From NCBI RefSeq assembly GCF_014211915.1, contig NZ_CP060040.1:1116001-1180000 (forward strand): DNA of 64,000 nt. The letters are read 5' to 3'. How positions within the stretch are numbered: position 1 is the stretch's first letter; the number at the start of each line of letters is the position of its first letter. This DNA is from Burkholderia cenocepacia (lineage in GTDB: Bacteria; Pseudomonadota; Gammaproteobacteria; Burkholderiales; Burkholderiaceae). The translations under genes were made by a program, and so were the position numbers. Shown here one piece after another: positions 17,146 to 26,276 of the stretch. The notes beneath the pieces were generated by a model. That model had not been told where the DNA came from. It saw only the letters and a program-made list of their open reading frames with translations, and did not search any database.

Positions 17146-18057
17146 ATGGACCATCTGCAAGCAATGCGCACCTTCGCGCGCGTCGCCCATCTGGGCAGCT
17201 TCACGAAAGCGGCCGAGCAACTCCAGTTGCCGCGCCCGACGGTCAGCAACGCCGTCCAGTATCTGGAAAAGCACCTGAAGATCCGCCTGCTGCAACGCAC
17301 GACGCGGCGCGTCGCGCTGACCGCCGAGGGCGCGACCTACTACGAGCGCTGCGTGCGGTTGCTGGCCGATCTCGACGATGTGGAAACGCTGTTCGAGGAT
17401 GCCGGCGCGTCGCCGCGCGGCGTGATCCGCGTCGACCTGCCCGAGCGTTTCGCGCTGAACCAGGTGATTCCGGCGCTGCCGGATTTCCACGCGCGCTACC
17501 CCGACCTGCGCGTCGTGATCAGCACGACCGACCGCTTCGTCGACCTCGTGGCCGACGGCATCGATTGCGCGGTGCGGGTCGGCGTGCTGTCCGACACGTC
17601 GCTCGTCGCGCGGCGCGTCGGCGAGATGGCCCAGATCAACTGCGCGTCGCCCGCCTATCTCGCGCGCCACGGCACGCCGCGCTCGCCGGACGAGCTGCCG
17701 GACCACGTCGCGGTCGGTTATTTTTCGAGCCGCACGGGCCGCGAGCTGGACTGGGAATATGCGGACATGGATTCGGGCGAGCTGCGCGCGGTGAAGATGC
17801 ACAGCGTCGTGTCGGTCAACAGCTCGCAGGCGTATCTCGCGTGCTGCCTCGCGGGCCTCGGGCTGATCCAGGCGCCGCGCGACGGGCTCGCGCCGCTGCT
17901 CGCCGACGGCTCGCTGGTCGAGGTGCTGCCGGAATGGAACGCGGCGCCGCTGCCCGTGTCGGTGGTGTTCCCGACCGGCCGGCATCTCGCGCCGCGCGTG
18001 CGGATCTTCGTCGACTGGCTCGCGGAAACGCTCGGCGGCATGCACCGGACGGACTGA
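17146..18057 (+). CDS. LysR-family transcriptional regulator, divergent from aldo/keto reductase
   Basis: 303 residues. N-terminal winged helix MDHLQAMRTFARVAHLGSFTKAAEQLQLPRPTVSNAVQYLEKHL, then the effector domain containing DLRVVISTTDRFVDLVADGIDCAVRVG. It is of the DsdC/PgrR-like group common in Burkholderia. Its likely target is the divergent reductase gene, and autoregulation is expected for the family. Confidence 0.83.
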   Translation: MDHLQAMRTFARVAHLGSFTKAAEQLQLPRPTVSNAVQYLEKHLKIRLLQRTTRRVALTAEGATYYERCVRLLADLDDVETLFEDAGASPRGVIRVDLPERFALNQVIPALPDFHARYPDLRVVISTTDRFVDLVADGIDCAVRVGVLSDTSLVARRVGEMAQINCASPAYLARHGTPRSPDELPDHVAVGYFSSRTGRELDWEYADMDSGELRAVKMHSVVSVNSSQAYLACCLAGLGLIQAPRDGLAPLLADGSLVEVLPEWNAAPLPVSVVFPTGRHLAPRVRIFVDWLAETLGGMHRTD

Positions 18058-18067
18058 TGGCGGCCGT

Positions 18068-18088
18068 GCCGGGGCGTTCGGCCCCGGC
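18068..18088. terminator. Hairpin between convergent LysR and porin genes
   Basis: GCCGGGGC at 18068-18075 and GCCCCGGC at 18081-18088 form an 8-bp GC stem with loop GTTCG in the 43-bp gap between the two convergent stops. No U-tract. Confidence 0.4.
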
Positions 18089-18100
18089 CCCGGCGCCCGG

Positions 18101-19255
18101 TCAGAACTTGTGGCGGATCGCGGCGCGCACCGAGAACTGGTTCGACGACGCCGACGGGCCGTCCGTCCCGACGACATAGCCGCCATCGGCCGCCGTGCCC
18201 GTCTTGTCGCCGCCCACCTTCTGCCACGCGCCCTGCAGGTACACGTCGGTGCGCTTCGACAGGCTGTAGTCGGCCATCAGGCCGACCGTGTGGTACTTCG
18301 GCTTGAACGAACCGGCCGCGGCATCGTACTTGCCGTCCGTGTATACGTATTGCGCACCGAGATAGAAATCGGGCGTGAGCTGGTACTTGCCGTTGATTTC
18401 GAAGTTCTGGAACTTCGTCGCGGTCAGCCCGAGACCGGCGAACGTCGACGCAGGCAGGTAGACCGTCGATACCGGGTTCTTCACGTCGGTCTTCGTGTAG
18501 ACGACGCCGACCGTCGCCGGGCCGAACGTGTAATTGACGCCGCCGCCGAAGATGCGCAGCCGGTCGGCGACGAAGTTCGCGTCGTCGGCCGCGATCGCGC
18601 CCGCGCTGCCGATGCCCGGGTTGTTCGCCTGCAGGTACGCGGCCGCGACCTGCAGCCCGGCCAGCGAATACTGCGCGCCGATGCTGTACTGGCGGTTGTT
18701 CGAGAAGCCCGTGCTGTTGCTGAAGCTGTACGTGCCGCCGAACGTCAGGCCGTTCCAGTCGGCGCTCGCGTACTTGACCGTGTTGTTGACGCGGAACGAG
18801 TTGTCCGTGTTGTCGTTGTCGAACGGGTGCGAGAACAGCGTGCCGCCCCAGTTGCCGTTCGCGGTCAGCGGCGCGAGATAGTCGACGACCGCATCGTACT
18901 GGCGGCCGAAGGTCAGCGTGCCGAAGCGCGACTCGGACAGCCCGACGAACGCCTGACGGCCGAACATGCGGCCGCCCTGGCCGAGCCGGCCGTTATTCAC
19001 GTCGAAACCGTTTTCCAGCGTGAAGACCGCCTTCAGCCCGCCGCCGAGATCCTCGCTGCCCTTCAGGCCCCAGCGGCTGCCCTGCGCATAGCCGCTCGCG
19101 AGCTGGTAATTGGTCTTTCCGACCCCATTGACGTTGACGTTGTTCGTGTAATTGAAGCCTTCGTCGATCACGCCGTACAGCGTCACGCTGGTCTCGGCAA
19201 AGGCCGGCGCGGCGAAGGCAGCGAGCGCGGCGGCAAAAATGACGGGGTGCTTCAT
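18101..19255 (-). CDS. OmpC-type trimeric porin
   Basis: 384 residues. Signal peptide MKHPVIFAAALAAFAAPAFA, then the Burkholderia porin start ETSVTLYGVIDEGFNYTNN. The body has SRWGLKGSEDLGGGLKAVFTLENGF and GRQAFVGLSESRFGTLTFGRQYD, and it ends in aromatic Phe (RHKF) as required for outer-membrane assembly. ATG 19255 was chosen because it begins the signal peptide. It forms a passive diffusion channel; selectivity cannot be read from sequence. Confidence 0.9.
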   Translation of the reverse strand: MKHPVIFAAALAAFAAPAFAETSVTLYGVIDEGFNYTNNVNVNGVGKTNYQLASGYAQGSRWGLKGSEDLGGGLKAVFTLENGFDVNNGRLGQGGRMFGRQAFVGLSESRFGTLTFGRQYDAVVDYLAPLTANGNWGGTLFSHPFDNDNTDNSFRVNNTVKYASADWNGLTFGGTYSFSNSTGFSNNRQYSIGAQYSLAGLQVAAAYLQANNPGIGSAGAIAADDANFVADRLRIFGGGVNYTFGPATVGVVYTKTDVKNPVSTVYLPASTFAGLGLTATKFQNFEINGKYQLTPDFYLGAQYVYTDGKYDAAAGSFKPKYHTVGLMADYSLSKRTDVYLQGAWQKVGGDKTGTAADGGYVVGTDGPSASSNQFSVRAAIRHKF

Positions 19256-19636
19256 GACGGATCTCCGGAGCCGAGGGCCGGGCAGGCCGAACGCCCGGCG
19301 AATGTTTGAGCTGTTGTATGTGTGGCCCGCAGGGCGGACGACGCGGTGTGCGGCCGCGTGAGGACAAAATGGTGTCACGTCGCAAATCGTCCGTCCATCG
19401 GGTACGGGGCGTCGCGTGCAAAGCGTTGCGCTCGTCCAACTGCCCGGTTGTGCCGACCGCCTGACCGGGCTTGTCGGCAGCGGCAGGCCGGCCCGCCATC
19501 CGAGTAAACCCGATGAGCGTCGCATCGGTGGCACAATGCGCATCCGTTCGCCATTTCTTCACGAAGTCATGCTTCACCCCGACACCCGCGCGGCGCGTGC
19601 CGGCCGTGCCCGCGGCCCGCGCCGGAAGGCGTTCCG
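19256..19636. other. Intergenic region between porin and OpgC-like gene
   Basis: 381 bp between divergent genes. It must hold the promoters of both the porin and the OpgC-like gene. I see no convincing gene, repeat or strong operator in it. Confidence 0.5.
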
Positions 19637-20734
19637 ATGACCGCGCCGGCCCGGGCCGGCCGCTACGCCGAGCTCGATTTCTTCCGCGGCCTCGTGCTGC
19701 TCGTCATCGTCGTCGACCACATCGGCGGCAGCATCCTGTCGCGCGTCACGCTGCACGCGTACGCGCTGTGCGACGCGGCCGAGGTGTTCGTGTTCCTCGG
19801 GGGCTTCGCGACCGCCATCGCGTACAACTCGCTCGCCGAGCGGCACGACGAGGCCGCCGCGCGCCAGCGCTTCATCCGGCGTGCGTTCGAGATCTACCGG
19901 GCGTTCCTCGTGACGGCCGGCCTGATGCTGCTGATCACCGCCGCGCTGAACGCGTTCGCGATCGACGGCCCGAACATGCCGACCAACGACCTCGACGGGC
20001 TGCTGCACAAGCCGCTCGCCGCGCTGCGCGACATCCTGCTGTTCCGCCGCCAGCCGTACCTCGCGTCGGTGCTGCCGATGTACGCGTTCTTCGCGCTGCT
20101 CGTCCCGCTCGCGCTGCCGCTCGCCCGCACGCAGCCGTGGCTGATGCTCGCGTTCAGCGGATCGCTGTGGTACGCGGCGCCGCACGTCGCGCGCTTCTTG
20201 CCGACCGTCGAAGGCGCGCCGTGGGATTTCAACCCGTTCGCGTGGCAGTTCCTGTTCGTGCTCGGCGTGATCGCGCGCTGCCAGCCCGTCTACCAGACGC
20301 TCGCGCCCCGGCCGCAGGGCTGGCTGCTGACGGCCGCGTCGCTCGCGATCGTCGCGGCCGGCGCGTACTACCGGCTGCGCATCGAACCGTTCCCGACCGA
20401 TCCGTCGATCAAGCAGAACCTCGGCGCGCTGCGGCTCGTGAACTTCCTCGCGATCGCGTGGCTCGCCGCCAAGCTCGTGCACCTCGGCTGGATGAAGAAG
20501 GTCGCGCACGCGATGCCGTGGATCGGCACGATCGGCCGGCAGGGGCTGCTGTGCTTCGTCGCGGGCACCGGCATCTCGCTCGCGGTCGATTCGCTGCTCT
20601 ACCAGGCGACCGAAGGCTATCTCGACGTGCCGCTCGGCCTGACCGCCGACGCCGTCGCGATCGGGCTGCTGTATCTCGTCGCCAAACTCTACGGGCCGCT
20701 CGTCGCGCGGCTGCCGTTCCGTTCGCGGCCATGA
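19637..20734 (+). CDS. OpgC-family integral membrane protein
   Basis: 365 residues with about ten membrane helices. The N-terminus YAELDFFRGLVLLVIVVDHIGG and the DAAEVFVFLGGFATAIAYNSLA segment are characteristic of OpgC/acyltransferase-3-like proteins. E. coli OpgC succinylates osmoregulated periplasmic glucans. No opgG or opgH lies nearby, so the acceptor is uncertain. The esterase gene follows 61 bp later on the same strand and may be co-transcribed. Confidence 0.8.
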   Translation: MTAPARAGRYAELDFFRGLVLLVIVVDHIGGSILSRVTLHAYALCDAAEVFVFLGGFATAIAYNSLAERHDEAAARQRFIRRAFEIYRAFLVTAGLMLLITAALNAFAIDGPNMPTNDLDGLLHKPLAALRDILLFRRQPYLASVLPMYAFFALLVPLALPLARTQPWLMLAFSGSLWYAAPHVARFLPTVEGAPWDFNPFAWQFLFVLGVIARCQPVYQTLAPRPQGWLLTAASLAIVAAGAYYRLRIEPFPTDPSIKQNLGALRLVNFLAIAWLAAKLVHLGWMKKVAHAMPWIGTIGRQGLLCFVAGTGISLAVDSLLYQATEGYLDVPLGLTADAVAIGLLYLVAKLYGPLVARLPFRSRP

Positions 20735-20795
20735 CGCGCCGCGCCGTCACGCGCCGCTGCTACGATAGCCGGCGCCTCTCCTGAAACGATTCGCC

Positions 20796-21749
20796 ATGCG
20801 CCGACTCGCCCTTCCGCTCGCTTTCGCCCTCGCCCTGATCGCCGGCGCCATCGCCACCGCCCATGCCACGCCGCCGGCACAGGGGCTGGCTGCCGCGCCG
20901 GCGGCCTCGCCCGCGCCGCCGGCCGTCCAGACGGCGACGACCCCGTCCGCCGCGCAGGAGCCGTCCGTCAATCCGGGCAGCAGCGTCGTGCTGCGCACGT
21001 TCCGCTCGGCGTCGCTGAAGCGCGACTGGTCGTACACGGTCTATCTGCCGCCCGGCTACAACTCCGAAGGCGCGCGCTACCCGGTGATGTACCTGCTGCA
21101 CGGCAACGCGGGCAACGCGAACGACTGGGTCACGCAGGGCCGGCTGCAGGCCACCGCCGACACGCTGATCGAGCGCCACGACATCCCGCCCGTCGTGATC
21201 GTGATGCCGCAGGGCGGCACCGACTGGTACGTCGATCGCAAGGAGAAGATGCAGAGCGCGTTTCTCAACGACCTGCTGCCGGAAGTCGAAGCGCACTTCG
21301 CGGTGTCGAACCAGCGCGCGGGCCGCGCGATCGGCGGCGTGTCGATGGGCGGCTTCGGCGCACTGCGCTTCTCGCTGCTCGAACCGGGGCTGTTCTGCGG
21401 CGCGATGCTGCTGAGCCCCGCGATCTATGCGAACGAACCGCCGCTCAATTCCGCCGCGCGCTACGTCGGCGTGTTCGGCGACCGGCAGTTCGATTCACGC
21501 GTGTGGCACGAACTCAATTACCCGGCGCTGCTGCGCGGCTATTTCGCGCGCAGCTGGCGCGTGCCGATGTTCATCGCGGCCGGCGACGACGACCTGACGA
21601 TCCAGGCGGAATCGAGCGTGCTGTACACGCACCTGCGCCGTGCGCAGAACCCGGCCGAGCTGCGGATCGTCGACGGCGGGCATACGTGGGACGTGTGGCG
21701 CGGGTTGCTCGGGCAGGGGTTGAAGTATGCGCTGGAGTGTGTGAAGTGA
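20796..21749 (+). CDS. Secreted esterase D-family alpha/beta hydrolase
   Basis: 317 residues. N-terminal signal peptide (MRRLALPLAFALALIAGAIATAHA), then an Ala/Pro-rich linker to about residue 60. The alpha/beta hydrolase domain has the oxyanion strand YPVMYLLHGNAGN, nucleophile elbow GVSMGG with Ser183, a likely acid Asp in AAGDDDLT and His296 in GGHTWDVW. The family includes feruloyl and acyl-carbohydrate esterases and mycolyltransferases. With the OpgC-like gene upstream, removal of acyl groups from a glycan is conceivable but unproven. Confidence 0.82.
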   Translation: MRRLALPLAFALALIAGAIATAHATPPAQGLAAAPAASPAPPAVQTATTPSAAQEPSVNPGSSVVLRTFRSASLKRDWSYTVYLPPGYNSEGARYPVMYLLHGNAGNANDWVTQGRLQATADTLIERHDIPPVVIVMPQGGTDWYVDRKEKMQSAFLNDLLPEVEAHFAVSNQRAGRAIGGVSMGGFGALRFSLLEPGLFCGAMLLSPAIYANEPPLNSAARYVGVFGDRQFDSRVWHELNYPALLRGYFARSWRVPMFIAAGDDDLTIQAESSVLYTHLRRAQNPAELRIVDGGHTWDVWRGLLGQGLKYALECVK

Positions 21750-21845
21750 CGGCCGGCGCCCGTTGCGCCGACCGCTTCGGGCTGGCGGGTCGGTAACCGG
21801 CTGACCGCCGTCGATGGCCGCCCTGCCCGGCGCGCCGCCCGCCGC

Positions 21846-23060
21846 TCACAGCCACGTCCCGCCCTGCCGCTCGCTCGGCTCCGCATCGAGCGCATCGAAA
21901 TCGTGAATCCAGTCCAGGTGATGCAGCACGCGATCGCGGTCGGCCAGACGCGCGTCGCGTGCCTGCGCGGCCGGCCCGTCGGGAAGATGCAGCATGTCGG
22001 CCGCCGAGATCGACGCGTATTGCACCTTGCGCGTCCGGCCGCGACGCAGCCGCTCGTAGGCTTCCTGCGCCTCGCGCCAATTTCCAGGGCCGGCCTTGGC
22101 CAATTGCGCGGCCAATACCACCGCATCCTCGATCGACTGATTCGCGCCCTGCCCATGGTGCGGCACCAGCGCGTGCGCGGCGTCGCCGAGCAGCGTCACG
22201 CGCCCGCGGCTCCAGCGGCCGAGCGGTGGACGATGGAACAGCGCCCAGCGCTGGCTGATCGGCACGGCCGTGATCATCTGCACCACCGCCGGATGCCAGC
22301 TCCGGAATGCGCGCAGTTGCTCGCCTTCCTCGGCCGGCACGACCCAATCGCGTGACGGCCACGGTGACGGATGCCGCTCGACCAGCAGGAAATTCTGGTC
22401 ACCGTCGTCGCCGATCGGATAGTGCAGCAGATGCCCGTGCGGCCCGACCCAGAACTGGATCGTGTCGGGATCGGGCAACAGATCCAGGCGCGCGGCCGGC
22501 ACCACGCCGCGAAAGCCCGAGCAGCCCGAATACAGCGCATCGTCGTAGCCGAGCATCCAGCGTCGCGTGATCGAGCGCGCGCCGTCCGCACCGATCACGA
22601 GATCGGCGTCGACCTGCGTGCCATTGTCGAACGACAGCGTCACGTGATCGGCGTGCTGCGCGAGATCGACCAGTCGATGGCCGAGATGGAGGCAGCCGGG
22701 ACCGACCGCCGTCGACAGCACGGCCTGCAGATCCGCCCGATGCACGCCCCAGTACGCGCCACCGAATTGCCGCCGATAGTCGGGTTCGCCGCGATGATGG
22801 CCGATCACCGCGCCGCTGCGCCCGTCGCGATAGACGAGCCCCGGGATGTCCGCGCATACCGCATCGAAAGCCGCGCGCAAGCCCATGCGTTCGTAGAAGC
22901 GCGTCGCATTGGCCGACAGCGCGACGGCCGCGCCGACTTCGCGCAATTCATGGGTCTGCTCGTAGAGTTGCGCGTCGATGCCGTGCTCGCGCAATGCAAG
23001 CGCGAGGGTCAGGCCGCCGATGCCGGCGCCGACGATCGCGATCTTCAGATCCGTCTGCAT
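21846..23060 (-). CDS. FAD-dependent aromatic monooxygenase (salicylate hydroxylase-like)
   Basis: 404 residues, a single-component flavin hydroxylase. GxGxxG dinucleotide motif GAGIGGLTLALALREHG near residue 11, DG motif DLVIGADGARS near 155, and GD motif LLGDAAHALVPHHGQGANQSIEDA near 290. This set is typical of salicylate, 6-hydroxynicotinate or 3-hydroxybenzoate hydroxylases. The divergent NahR/NodD-type LysR gene at 23227 fits aromatic-acid-induced expression. No ring-cleavage gene is nearby, so the substrate is open. Confidence 0.83.
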   Translation of the reverse strand: MQTDLKIAIVGAGIGGLTLALALREHGIDAQLYEQTHELREVGAAVALSANATRFYERMGLRAAFDAVCADIPGLVYRDGRSGAVIGHHRGEPDYRRQFGGAYWGVHRADLQAVLSTAVGPGCLHLGHRLVDLAQHADHVTLSFDNGTQVDADLVIGADGARSITRRWMLGYDDALYSGCSGFRGVVPAARLDLLPDPDTIQFWVGPHGHLLHYPIGDDGDQNFLLVERHPSPWPSRDWVVPAEEGEQLRAFRSWHPAVVQMITAVPISQRWALFHRPPLGRWSRGRVTLLGDAAHALVPHHGQGANQSIEDAVVLAAQLAKAGPGNWREAQEAYERLRRGRTRKVQYASISAADMLHLPDGPAAQARDARLADRDRVLHHLDWIHDFDALDAEPSERQGGTWL

Positions 23061-23155
23061 GATGAAGGTGTCTCCGATAGGGATAGGTGGGGGATTCGGC
23101 GTACGCGGCGGTCATGTCGAAGGCATGCGTCGTATCGGTATTTTCATGAGTGGAG

Positions 23156-23178
23156 TTTCATCCAGCAATAAAATGAAA
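23156..23178. promoter_or_regulatory. LysR-type operator (TTTCAT-N11-ATGAAA)
   Basis: Perfect 6-bp inverted repeat with an 11-bp spacer between the divergent monooxygenase and LysR genes. The spacing matches the T-N11-A architecture of LysR binding sites. It ends 49 bp before the regulator start and lies about 95 bp from the monooxygenase start. Confidence 0.6.
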
Positions 23179-23226
23179 TGAATCTGCTTCATCACTGAAT
23201 GCAATGAACCGGGCCGTGCAAACCCC

Positions 23227-24168
23227 ATGGAACTGAGCGATATCGACCTCAACCTGCTGGTGCTTTTCCAGCGGCTGATGCACGAACGGCGCGTGTCGAG
23301 CGTCGCCGAGCAGATGAACATGAGCCAGCCGGGCGTCAGCAACGCGCTCGCGAAGCTGCGCCGCCGGCTCGGCGATCCTCTGTTCGTGCGCGGCCCTGGC
23401 GGCGTCGTGCCGACACCGTTCGCGCTGCGTCTCGCCGAACCCGTGTCGCATGCACTCGCGACGCTGCACGCCGCGCTGAACCCCGAGACCGGCTTCGATC
23501 CGCTGCACGCCACGCGCACGCTGACCATCGGCATGACGGATATCGGCGAGGTCGTATTCCTGCCCGCGCTGCTCGAACACCTGTCGCGGTCGGCGCCGGG
23601 CATCGCGCTCAACACCGTACGCAACACGAACGTCAACCTCGGCGACGAAATGGCCGACGGCCGCGTCGATCTCGCGATCGGCCTGCTGCCGCAACTGAAG
23701 GGCGGGTTCTATCAGCGCCGGCTGTTCGATCAGCGCTACGTGTGCCTGTTCCGGCGCGGGCACCCGCTCGAGGGGGCGCCGCTGACGGTCGACACGTGGC
23801 GCGACGCCGAACATCTGGTCGTGGTGTCGGCCGGCACCGGGCACGGGCAAGTGGACGAATGGCTGACGCGGCGCCGCGTGAAGCGCCAGGTGCGGCTGAC
23901 GGTGCCGCATTTCATGAGCGTGGGCTACATCCTGCAGCGCACCGACCTGATCGCGACGGTGCCCGAGCATCTCGCGCTGCAGCTCGCCGCGCCGTTCTCG
24001 CTCGGCTGGCGTGCGCTGCCCGTCACGCTGCCCGGTGCGCCGATCCATATGCTGTGGCACACGCGGGTCAATCAGGACGAAGGCAACCGGTGGCTGCGCG
24101 ATGTCGTGGTCGAGTTGTTTGCGGAAACCGGTGCGCGAACGCGAAAGGCCGCCGCCCGGCGGAAATGA
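23227..24168 (+). CDS. LysR-family regulator (NahR/NodD-like), divergent from monooxygenase
   Basis: 313 residues. The N-terminus MELSDIDLNLLVLFQRLMHERRVSSVAEQMNMSQPGVSNALAKLRRRLGDPLFVR is diagnostic of the NahR/NodD/LinR group, whose members respond to aromatic acids such as salicylate. It is divergent from a salicylate-hydroxylase-like gene with a TTTCAT-N11-ATGAAA repeat between, so it very likely controls that gene. Confidence 0.85.
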   Translation: MELSDIDLNLLVLFQRLMHERRVSSVAEQMNMSQPGVSNALAKLRRRLGDPLFVRGPGGVVPTPFALRLAEPVSHALATLHAALNPETGFDPLHATRTLTIGMTDIGEVVFLPALLEHLSRSAPGIALNTVRNTNVNLGDEMADGRVDLAIGLLPQLKGGFYQRRLFDQRYVCLFRRGHPLEGAPLTVDTWRDAEHLVVVSAGTGHGQVDEWLTRRRVKRQVRLTVPHFMSVGYILQRTDLIATVPEHLALQLAAPFSLGWRALPVTLPGAPIHMLWHTRVNQDEGNRWLRDVVVELFAETGARTRKAAARRK

Positions 24169-24202
24169 TCATGGCGATCGCCTGACACGGAGAACCGAGT
24201 CG

Positions 24203-24574
24203 ATGAATCCCAGACGCGTGCATGCGCTCTATCTCAAACATCGTCCCGACGTGGATCTGGTCAAATGCGAATGGATCCATTTGCTGTCGACTGGCAGCGT
24301 CGATCGCGACCTTCTCTGGAAGATGCTGTCGACGATCGGTTCCGCGGACGTCGTGATCCACGTTCGTCGTAAGATCGGCGATTTTCTGCCGATCGAGCCC
24401 GCGATCGCTTTTATCGGCGAACACATCGGCAAAGGGCAGATGCTCGTCTCCGATCGCGCATTCACGAACTTCGTCATCGTCGCGCACAACGGCGTGGCGG
24501 CGACCTGGCCACAATGCCTGAAGCGAGGCCGGATCGATTTACTGCCGGGCGCGCCAAACGCCACGGCGGTATAG
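24203..24574 (+). CDS. Uncharacterised protein, 123 residues
   Basis: ATG 24203 follows GGAG at a suitable distance and starts 34 bp after the LysR stop. The product has no signal peptide or membrane helix. It carries a mixed alpha/beta pattern (VDLVKCEWIHLLSTGSVDRDLLWKMLS, then IGKGQMLVSDRAFTNFVIVAHNGVAATW). I do not recognise a family. Codon use matches the surroundings, so it is probably a real gene. Confidence 0.6.
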   Translation: MNPRRVHALYLKHRPDVDLVKCEWIHLLSTGSVDRDLLWKMLSTIGSADVVIHVRRKIGDFLPIEPAIAFIGEHIGKGQMLVSDRAFTNFVIVAHNGVAATWPQCLKRGRIDLLPGAPNATAV

Positions 24575-24724
24575 TCGACCGATCGCGAGAGCGTGTCGCG
24601 CGGTCAATCGCGCTTCGCGGCTCGGCATCAACAGGCACGTCGCGCATTTCGACTACATTGCCGAAGTGGCGATGACATCGGCCATCGTCGGCCGCCCCTC
24701 ACCCAACCCGCAGGAAAACCAGCC

Positions 24725-25483
24725 ATGTCTGTCTCGAAGAAATTCGCCGCCGTCACGGGCGCCGGCTCCGGCATCGGTCGCGCCGCGGCCATCGCGCTCG
24801 CCCAGGCCGGCTTCACCGTCGCGCTGCTCGGACGCACGGAGGCGTCGTTGAGCGAAACGCAGGACGCGATCCGCGCCGCCGGCGGCGACGCGCAGGTGTT
24901 TCCCGTCGACGTCACCGACGAAGCATCGGTCGACCGCGCGTTCGCGCAGATCGCGCAACGGTTCGGCCGGCTCGACGTCCTGTTCAACAACGCCGGCCGC
25001 AACGCGCCGGTCGTGTCCCTCGACGAATACGAACTCGACGTGTGGAACAGCGTCGTCGCGACGAACCTGACCGGCGTCTTTCTGTGCGCGCGGGCCGCAT
25101 GGCGGCTGATGAAAACGCAGACGCCGCAGGGCGGCCGAATCATCAACAACGGCTCGATCTCGGCGCACGCACCGCGCCCCGATACGATCGCGTACACGGC
25201 CACCAAGCACGCGGTGACCGGGATCACGAAGTCGCTGGCGCTCGACGGCCGCCGGTACAACATCGCGTGCGGCCAGATCGACATCGGCAACGCGGCCACC
25301 GCGCTCACGGAACGGATGACGCAAGGCGTCCCGCAAGCGGACGGTAGCCTGGCGCCCGAAGCGCGGATGGACGTCGCGCATGTCGCGAACGCGATCGTCC
25401 AGATGGCGAATCTGCCGCTCGACACCAACATTCTCACCATGACGATCATGGCGACCGCGATGCCGTTCGTCGGGCGCGGATAG
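24725..25483 (+). CDS. Short-chain dehydrogenase/reductase
   Basis: 252 residues, classical SDR. Cofactor motif TGAGSGIG near residue 12, NNAG near 89, catalytic Ser in [12 protein letters not shown] and the YxxxK pair in YTATK. The Arg in LLGRT after the second beta strand favours NADP(H). The ATG at 24725 begins the natural N-terminus ([14 protein letters not shown]). The substrate cannot be told. Confidence 0.87.
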   Translation: MSVSKKFAAVTGAGSGIGRAAAIALAQAGFTVALLGRTEASLSETQDAIRAAGGDAQVFPVDVTDEASVDRAFAQIAQRFGRLDVLFNNAGRNAPVVSLDEYELDVWNSVVATNLTGVFLCARAAWRLMKTQTPQGGRIINNGSISAHAPRPDTIAYTATKHAVTGITKSLALDGRRYNIACGQIDIGNAATALTERMTQGVPQADGSLAPEARMDVAHVANAIVQMANLPLDTNILTMTIMATAMPFVGRG

Positions 25484-25585
25484 CGCGCGTCGCGGCCAGC
25501 GCCGGACGGCAGCATTCACGCCTGGGCCGCCATCGAACCGCTCCGTGGCGACGACGCCGAATGCCGGCGCGTGCGGGCAGCAGCT

Positions 25586-25960
25586 TCAGTGAGGCAGGCT
25601 GATCGCCTGCCACTCGTCCTCGAGCAATTGCGTCAGCGAACCGTGCAACCGTTCGAGGCTGTGCGGCGGGAGTGCGAAGCTTGCCCAGCCGAGCCCGCTA
25701 TGGCGCATCAACAGCACCACGCCGCCCTCCAGCGGATGGCGTTCGGCATACCAGCAAGGATCCATTTCCGTCACGAACTGCTGCGCGTGCGGCGGACGTT
25801 CCGGCACCGCAGGCTGCATCGACGCGCGCAGCAAACTCAAATACTGGATGACGGCATCCACATCTTCCGGATCGAGCACTGCCGCGCCCCGTTCGATCGA
25901 CATCAGCACGACGAGCTTGCCGCGCTCCTCGATCATCTTGATGCTCAACGGTTGTGCCAT
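25586..25960 (-). CDS. Uncharacterised protein, 124 residues
   Basis: Soluble, no signal. It begins MAQPLSIKMIEERGKLVVLMSIERGAAVLDPEDVDAVIQYLSLLRASM, giving strand-helix segments, and ends with a helix-rich part (PHSLERLHGSLTQLLEDEWQAISL). No family recognised. It is divergent from the LysR gene at 26277. Confidence 0.6.
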   Translation of the reverse strand: MAQPLSIKMIEERGKLVVLMSIERGAAVLDPEDVDAVIQYLSLLRASMQPAVPERPPHAQQFVTEMDPCWYAERHPLEGGVVLLMRHSGLGWASFALPPHSLERLHGSLTQLLEDEWQAISLPH

Positions 25961-26276
25961 TTCTGTCGTCCTTGCCGCGGTTACGTGATCCCATTATCGA
26001 TCTCGTTACCCGTCTGCCGCCTGAAGATTTGTGATCCGCGCATGAATCTTTTTTTAGAAATTTTTCAGAAAACGCGCCGCGGCATCGGCCGTCGGGCTCC
26101 ACCGTTTTCTAAACGAAATTTCATCCGGCCAGCGCTGTTTTTTTAGCGCCCCCCACCCGCGTGCCTTCCATAATGAATTCGCTGCCCGCCCCGGCAGGCG
26201 CGGCGCGATGCGTCGACGTAGCCCGCTGAAGACGGACGCGCCCCCCCATTTCCGGCAACTCCATTCCTCGCCGATC
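25961..26276. other. AT-richer intergenic region upstream of LysR gene
   Basis: 316 bp with several A/T tracts (around 26049-26070 and 26100-26120), including an imperfect AGAAA/TTTTTC repeat, unlike the GC-rich surroundings. It probably holds divergent promoters. I see no gene. Confidence 0.45.
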
